A stretch of 64,000 bases of DNA. It comes from Sceloporus undulatus (lineage: Eukaryota > Chordata > Lepidosauria > Squamata > Phrynosomatidae). The position numbers and the translations under genes were made by a program. Below the pieces are notes generated by a model, which saw only the letters and a list, made by a program, of their open reading frames with translations, had not been told where the DNA came from and did no database searches. Location: NCBI RefSeq assembly GCF_019175285.1, contig NC_056524.1, positions 10,901,778-10,965,777 of the forward strand, read 5' to 3'. This document shows, one piece after another, positions 59,298-64,000 of this stretch (the first letter of the stretch is position 1; each line of letters starts with the position of its first letter).

Positions 59298-59890
59298 GAG
59301 ACCGCTTCTGGCTCCGCCCATCGCTCCCTTTATAGGCTTAAGAGGAAGGAGGCGAGCCCGAGACTGCTCCTGGCTCCGCCCATCTCGCTTGCTGTTTATA
59401 GGCTTGCGAGTCAGGAAGGAGGCGGGCACCAGAGTTCCTAGCTCCGCCCATCGCTCCTTTTATAGGCTTGCGAAGAGGGAGGCGGGGCCAAGACTGTTTT
59501 TGTAGCTCCGCCCATCTCGCTTGCGGTTTGCGAGTAGGCACGAGGCCACTCCTGGCTCCGCCCATCGTCAGGTTTATAGGCTTGAGAAGAAAGGAGGCGG
59601 GCACCCTGGTTCCGCCCCGCGTCAGGTTTATAGGCGGAGGGCCCGAGACACTTTCTGGCTCCGCCCATCATGGGCTTCATATGCTTGCGAGGCGGGCACG
59701 AGACTACTCCTGGCTCCACCCATCGCCAGAGGGAAGGAGGCGGTCCCGAGACTACTGGCTCCGCCCATCTCTTGCCGTTTACAGTACAGTACTGTACTGT
59801 ATATGCTTTGCGAGGGAGGGAGGCGGGCACGAGACCGCTCCCAGTTTCGCCCACCACAGTTTTTATAGGATTTGCGAGGAAGGAGGCGGG
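59298..59890 (-). repeat. PRCP upstream minisatellite with GC-box and TATA modules
   Basis: About ten imperfect tandem units of roughly 50-66 bp share the pattern GGCTCCGCCCATC, then GTTTATAGGCTTGCGAG, then GGAGGCGGGCACGAG. Each unit carries a GC box on one or both sides. Six units carry TTTATA on the plus strand (TATAAA in the PRCP direction) at 59329, 59395, 59459, 59573, 59627 and 59862. Long open frames through it on both strands, including one of 293 codons, come from the repeat structure and lack conserved content. Confidence 0.85.
59780..59801. repeat. Perfect 22-bp palindrome
   Basis: Inside a unit of the PRCP upstream minisatellite, the sequence centred on ACAGTACAGT/ACTGTACTGT is its own reverse complement over 22 bp. 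It replaces the TTTATAGG core found in most other units. Confidence 0.85.
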
Positions 59891-59899
59891 GCAGAGCAA

Positions 59900-60300
59900 A
59901 GCAAAGGGGAGGGGCAGAACTGGCACGAAATTCCCTGATTCGATTGGTCGGCTGGGGATTGTGATTGAAAGCCAGGGGAGCCTATCGCCGAGAATCTTCT
60001 CCCTCAGGGCCCTCTGCCCATTGGCTAGACGCCGCCGCTTACGGGCATTGAGAGGGTTTGAAGGCGGGAGGGAGAGAACGGTTGCTGTCGACGGTTGAAA
60101 CGCAGCGGAGCGCTCTGATTGGTTAAGAGGGATGAGGGGGCGTGGTCTCGGAAAGGATTGAGTCGAGGAGGCGGGAAAGGAAAACAATCCCCGTTTCGCA
60201 AGAGGTTCGCCTTCATGTTGGTACCGCCCCCTTCGGCTCGGAGAGAGGGTCGAGCCGGTGACGTCACTTCCTGAAGGAGAAGTAGAGTGGGACAATGGAG
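59900..60300. promoter_or_regulatory. CpG-rich bidirectional promoter (PRCP / probable DDIAS)
   Basis: This GC-rich, CpG-dense stretch holds three ATTGG (inverted CCAAT) boxes at 59943, 60020 and 60118, an E2F-like GGCGGGAAA at 60170, a perfect CRE TGACGTCA at 60259-60266 and an ETS-like ACTTCCTG directly after it. The order and spacing suit a plus-strand start just downstream, opposite to PRCP. In human, PRCP and DDIAS are arranged head to head, which supports a shared promoter. Confidence 0.65.
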
Positions 60301-60348
60301 GACCCCCGAGTCCCCTCATTGAATAGGAAGCGTTAGGAAAGGAAGCAG
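60270..60348 (+). other. DDIAS: Candidate first exon on the plus strand, probably DDIAS 5' UTR
   Basis: Sequence following the CRE ends in a strong donor, GAAGCAG|GTGAGTAGG, at 60348/60349. The only ATG (60295) opens a 13-codon frame that stops before the donor, so the exon is probably non-coding or carries a short upstream ORF. The start coordinate is a guess at the transcription start. The gene name rests on human synteny (DDIAS next to PRCP, head to head) rather than on protein evidence, because no DDIAS coding exon is recognisable before base 64000. Confidence 0.45.
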
Positions 60349-60365
60349 GTGAGTAGGGAGTTAGA

Positions 60366-60569
60366 TATATATATATATAGGTAGATATGCATTTATAGGA
60401 AAGATATACACTGTATATATGTATACGTATATTAGTTTACATTTATATATATATATATATATATGTTTACATTTATACATTTTCTATACATTTATATGAA
60501 AGATATATATATATATATATATATGAATATAAATGTATATGATTACATGTTTAGATTTATATATATCTA

Positions 60570-60602
<33 letters not shown>

Positions 60603-60612
60603 GACATATACA
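60366..60612. repeat. (TA)n-rich microsatellite
   Basis: Several long TATATA runs joined by TTTACATTTATA spacers, then CACACACACACAG. It lies directly after the plus-strand donor at 60349. Confidence 0.92.
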
Positions 60613-60649
60613 CACCCGTGTTTACATTCTTATCCACATCCACACACAC

Positions 60650-60885
60650 TCTGGTGCCTCCCTCTTCTCTGGGGTTTAGGGGCACAAGACCCCCGTGAAT
60701 CCGGGAAAAGCCCCTTGTTTTCGCCTGAGGGTGAGCCTCTCTAGGAGTCTCTGGGCCTCTGAGTGGGACTTTGGGTTAAAGTTAGCCATAGAGTTGCCCT
60801 GGAGGACCCAGAGATTCCTAGAGAGAGCCTTTTCATAAAGTCCGCAAACAGTCAAAGCCCCAGATGCGGAGGGACAGGTGTGTGT
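60650..60885. mobile_element. Relative of the 49184 MITE
   Basis: Shares GGGTTTAGGGGCACAAGACC, then GAGTTGCCCTGGAGGACCC and AGAGATTCCTAGAGAGAG with 49184-49523. Terminal repeats are weaker (GGTGCCTCCCTCTTCT with GATGCGGAGGGACAGG). Confidence 0.6.
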
Positions 60886-61280
60886 TGTGTGTGTGTTGTG
60901 TGTGTGTGATACAAGGAATCCCGTGGCACCTCTGAGGCTGAGGGAAATCAATGTTTCGCCTAAGCCTTTGTGGCTTCCAGTCCGCTAGATCAAGGGCGCC
61001 TGGCGTTGCTCATTCTCCCAGGGATCAGGCGTCATATAAATAAATCCTATTATTATTGTGGCCCAAAGCAGCTTTATTTTGGCTGTCTGTATGGGGCCTT
61101 AAATACTGCTAACCCTTAGCTTCTCCTGCTTCCATTTGCCTCTCTCCTTAACCTTGCCCCCACAGTATGCCTTAATACTTCTCTCATCAAAATTTCTTGT
61201 AGGGCTTGTTGGTTTGAAGAGCCACACAGAGGGTTAAAGGTCTTTCATAACGCTTTGGGTCTATTTTTCAACATCCCCAG

Positions 61281-61380
61281 GTACTGCTTTCTGGATCGAT
61301 TGCTCTGGCCAGGGAGTCGTCTGCAGGGTCTACTACAGCATCCCCATTGCGTCAGGAAGGGGTCTCTGAGATAGTCTAAG
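61281..61380 (+). other. Candidate second non-coding exon on the plus strand
   Basis: A 100-bp segment is framed by CTATTTTTCAACATCCCCAG as acceptor and TCTAAG|GTAAGTTTC as donor. It has no ATG and no known repeat in it, and a MITE begins about 20 bp after the donor. Distance (about 0.9 kb) and strand suit a 5' UTR exon of the gene starting at the CpG island. There is no protein support, so chance splice-like sites remain possible. Confidence 0.3.
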
Positions 61381-61401
61381 GTAAGTTTCAGACTTATTGT
61401 A

Positions 61402-61638
61402 CAGTGCGCCCACGTTATGCGCAGGCATGCTTTACACCAACTTGAGCATACACACTCAAGCTGCGAGGAGCGCACAGGGTGGCGCGTCCCATTTAAATGA
61501 ATGGGGTGCGCACCTGTGGCACCCCGCATGCTCCCACGCCACCACATATGAGCCCCATTCATTTGAGCATAGGCAGAATTCGCCTTACGTGGGGGGGGGG
61601 GTCCAGAACAGATCCCTGCATAAGGCAAGGGCCCACTG
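61402..61638. mobile_element. Palindromic Tc1/mariner-like MITE, TA target site
   Basis: TA then CAGTGCGCCCACGTTATGCG; right end GGCAAGGGCCCACTG then TA. Inner CCCATTTAAATGAATGGGG is a palindrome near the centre. Confidence 0.75.
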
Positions 61639-61695
61639 TATTCACTCTCTCCCCCCCTTCAACTTATCCTCTACGTTCAACCATCTAAAATGAAA

Positions 61696-61900
61696 CGATA
61701 ATAATAATAATAGTTTTCTTTATATTTCCCCCCCTCTGTACGGATCGAGGTGGGATTACAGCAATAAAATTAAAACTACAGTTCAGTTAAAATTACACTT
61801 CATATAAAATACAATCCATAAAATCACAACACTGTGTCAATTCTATAAAATATCTATATCAACATCTCTATATCATGCCTTAGGTTAGAGAAGGTACCTA
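61696..61900 (-). mobile_element. L2-like LINE 3' tail
   Basis: ATAATAATAATAATAG tail, then CTGTACGGATCGAGGTGGG, the inverse of the tail at 58650-58690. Confidence 0.55.
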
Positions 61901-61914
61901 CAATTCACCATCTA

Positions 61915-62157
61915 CAGTGGTGCCTCGGGTTACGAATTTAATTCGTTCCGCGGCCGCTTTCGTAACCCGAAAAGCCTTCGTAAGCCGAAATGCCATAGGC
62001 GCTAATGGAAAAAAAGCCGCGGTTCCCTTTAAAATAGCGCCGAGTTTTTTCGTAACCCGAAAAAACATTCGTAACCCGAAACAATAATTCCCTATGGGAT
62101 TTTTTCGTATCCCGAAAATTTTGTAACCTGGGTAATTCGTATCCCGAGGTACCACTG
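61915..62157. mobile_element. MITE of the TTACGAA family, TA target site
   Basis: TA then CAGTGGTGCCTCGGGTTACG; right end TATCCCGAGGTACCACTG then TA. Inside, TTCGTAACCCGAA-type blocks repeat about eight times. Inverted in orientation relative to 6547-6797. Confidence 0.85.
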
Positions 62158-62448
62158 TACTTCTGTGCTGACATGCAGCTACAATACAATCCATTACCAA
62201 GTTACAATAGTAGCAAGAAATAATATTATAATATTATATTATAATAATATGATTATCAGCAACTTTTTCCTTCTTGGTTTCTACCTTCCATTTATTTATG
62301 TGCCACAGACCACCCAGCCATCTACCCACAAATGCAAACTCTGTTTCCGCATCCACTGTTTGACCTCTCTGCATAAACTGAGGCTGCGTCTTCATTAGAA
62401 AGGCTATAGCTCCCTCTTGTGGCTGCCTATTGCAGGAGAAGATGGATA

Positions 62449-63242
62449 CAGGTTGAACCTCCCTTCTCTGAAATGTTTGGGAGCAGAGATGTTTCACATT
62501 TTGGTTTTTTTTGTTTTCCAGATCCCTGTATTTGCATGTACAGAACATATACATAGTGAATGAGAGAAAGAGGGTTTGTCACACATCCAGAACCCACTGC
62601 ATTTTTCCTCAAGGAGACCTTGCTCTGCCATATCAGAAATTTGATGGGGGGGGGGAAGGGAAGTGGGGCAGACTCCAGTTGCTAAAGCTCCACTCACATA
62701 AAGCCTCTGTAAAAACCCAGACACTTCCCTAGTTGTCAACACACTTTCTCCCCTTTTGGGAAAAAGCCCTCATAGCTGGGAAGGGAGGGAAATGTCCAAG
62801 TGAATTCTGCTGCCACCAACTGGTGCTTCATTCAGCCAGATCCACTTGGACTTTTCCCTCCCTTGGAACTACAAGGACTGTGGGGGCCTAGTGAACGATC
62901 AGTTGGTGGTGGCTGCCAAATCTGCTTTCCCCTCCCTTCCCAGCTATGGGGTTCTGTTTTGTTTTTTCCTAAAAGGGTGGAAAGTGTGCTGACAGCCTAG
63001 GAAGTGTCTGGGATGTCTGTTTTTTACAGGGGCCTTGTATGCAGGAACTGGAGTCCTCCCTGCTTCTCTCTCCCCTGTTGACTTCCTGACGCTGGTGGAC
63101 CAAGTGCTCCTTCAGGAAAAATTCAATAGGCATTGGAGGTGTGGCTAGCCCTCATTCCTCAAAGGAGGAAGTGAACAGCTGATGGCAAAACGTTTCGGTT
63201 TTTGACGCTTTTTGAGTTTCTGGATAAGGGAGTTTCAACCTG
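62449..63242. mobile_element. Foldback element of about 800 bp, Tigger-like ends
   Basis: CAGGTTGAACCTCCCTTCTC pairs with GGATAAGGGAGTTTCAACCT. The inner parts pair almost to the middle: CCCAGACACTTCC-type near 62718 with GGAAGTGTCTGGG at 63001, and CATAGCTGGGAAGGGAGGG with CCCTCCCTTCCCAGCTATG. The unpaired centre is about 62823-62900. Confidence 0.8.
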
Positions 63243-63329
63243 TGCTATTTTATTTATTATAGACATTTATGTATTGCTTCTCAACCCACCAGGGCTCCCA
63301 ATGTGATACCAGTGATTTAACATTCTGAG

Positions 63330-63820
63330 CATCACAATTCAAAAAGGACATTGAGAAACTGGAGCGTGTCCAAAGGAGGGCGACTAAAATGGTGAAGGGT
63401 CTGGAAACCATGCCCTATGAGGAAAGACTCAGGGAGCTGGGGATGTTTAGCCTGGAGAAAAGAAGATTAAGAGGTGATAATAATAGCCCTGTTTAAATAT
63501 TTGAAAGGAAGTCACATTGAGGAGGGAGCAAGCTTGTTTTCTGCCGCTTCAGAGAACAGGACCTGGAACAATGGATGCAAGCTACAGGAAAAGAGATTCC
63601 ACCTCAACCTTAAGAGGAACTTCCTGACAGTAAGAGCTGTTCAACAGTGGAACACACTCCTTCTTCGGAGTGTAGTGGAGTATCCTTCCTTAGAGGTCTT
63701 CAAACAGAGGCTGGATGGCCATCTGTCGGGGATGCTTTGGTTGTGATTTCCTGCATGGCAGGGGGTTGGACTGGATGGCCCTTGCGGTCTCTTCCAACTC
63801 GACGATTCTATGATTCTAGG
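63330..63820 (+). mobile_element. CR1 3' end, young
   Basis: CACAATTCAAAAAGGACATT through GGAGCGTGTCCAAAGGAGGG to CTTCCAACTCGACGATTCTA and TGATTCTAGG. Few changes compared with the copy at 57521. Confidence 0.93.
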
Positions 63821-63884
63821 AAACCTCTAGTCATTTAGGGAATGGCTTAGAAGCAATTACTGTAATGTTCTTGCACTTTTACAA

Positions 63885-64000
63885 AAGCTTTGTTGCTGTT
63901 ATTTCCCATCAAGTTGATTTTGACTTATGACTTATGATGACCCTATGAATGAGAGACCTCCAAGATCCCCAGTCATCACCTGCCCTGCTCAGGTCTTGCA
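63885..64000 (-). mobile_element. MIR-like SINE 3' part, cut by window end
   Basis: TTTGTTGCTGTTATTTCCCA, AAGTTGATTTTGACTTATGA and ACCCTATGAATGAGAGACCT. Confidence 0.55.

Noticed and set aside
59438-60319. A 293-codon open frame on the minus strand, and overlapping frames of 115-156 codons on the plus strand
   Set aside because: They run through the GC-box minisatellite and promoter, repeat their own sequence and have no domain. High GC content explains the lack of stops.
60317-60336. LNRKR reading near the plus-strand donor, similar to the start of human DDIAS as I recall it (MNRRRK)
   Set aside because: There is no ATG at that point and a stop follows at once; five residues can match by chance.

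Overview
The window is about 64 kb of vertebrate, very probably squamate (lizard) nuclear DNA. The repeats point that way: CR1 LINE 3' ends, L2-like tails, a MIR-like tRNA SINE with (CAA)n tails, Sauria-type SINEs, a 5S-rRNA-derived SINE, Tigger/mariner-like and hAT-like MITEs, and a Penelope-like tail motif. There are no bacterial or viral genes.

The only protein-coding gene I can prove is PRCP, lysosomal Pro-X carboxypeptidase (family S28), on the minus strand. Exon 1 is at 59016-59204. Exons 2 to 8 lie at 15410-15550, 15161-15262, 12939-13120, 10165-10322, 7657-7829, 4775-4939 and 3225-3412. All splice phases agree and give about 431 continuous residues from the signal peptide to just before the last exon. 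The last exon, which in the family carries the catalytic Asp and His, is not in the window and should lie beyond base 1. Intron 1 fills 15.55-59.0 kb.

The PRCP start sits at the edge of a GC-rich island (about 59.0-60.35 kb). A TATA box lies just upstream of the ATG, followed by a roughly 600-bp minisatellite whose units each carry a GC box and, in six cases, a minus-strand TATAAA. Beyond it are CCAAT boxes, a CRE and a plus-strand exon-like segment ending in a strong splice donor at 60348/60349. In human, DDIAS lies head to head with PRCP, so this is probably the 5' end of DDIAS; no DDIAS coding exon is visible here.

Two large parts of intron 1 look like assembly artefacts. The blocks 25690-33366 and 38495-44235 are indel-rich second copies of 17950-25500 and 33420-38469. 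Each is linked to the good sequence by a CR1 repeat and a gap of exactly 25 N. Inside the second block, 41617-42540 is pyrimidine-rich noise, and 46930-48230 also looks like uncorrected read sequence. About 13.4 kb of the window is therefore probably not real extra DNA.

The rest is intron or intergenic sequence packed with transposon fossils. Several are cleanly nested (a Tigger-like MITE inside a Tigger-like element, a SINE inside a SINE with a 10-bp target duplication, a SINE inside a CR1). There are also large foldback elements and an 89-bp minisatellite.
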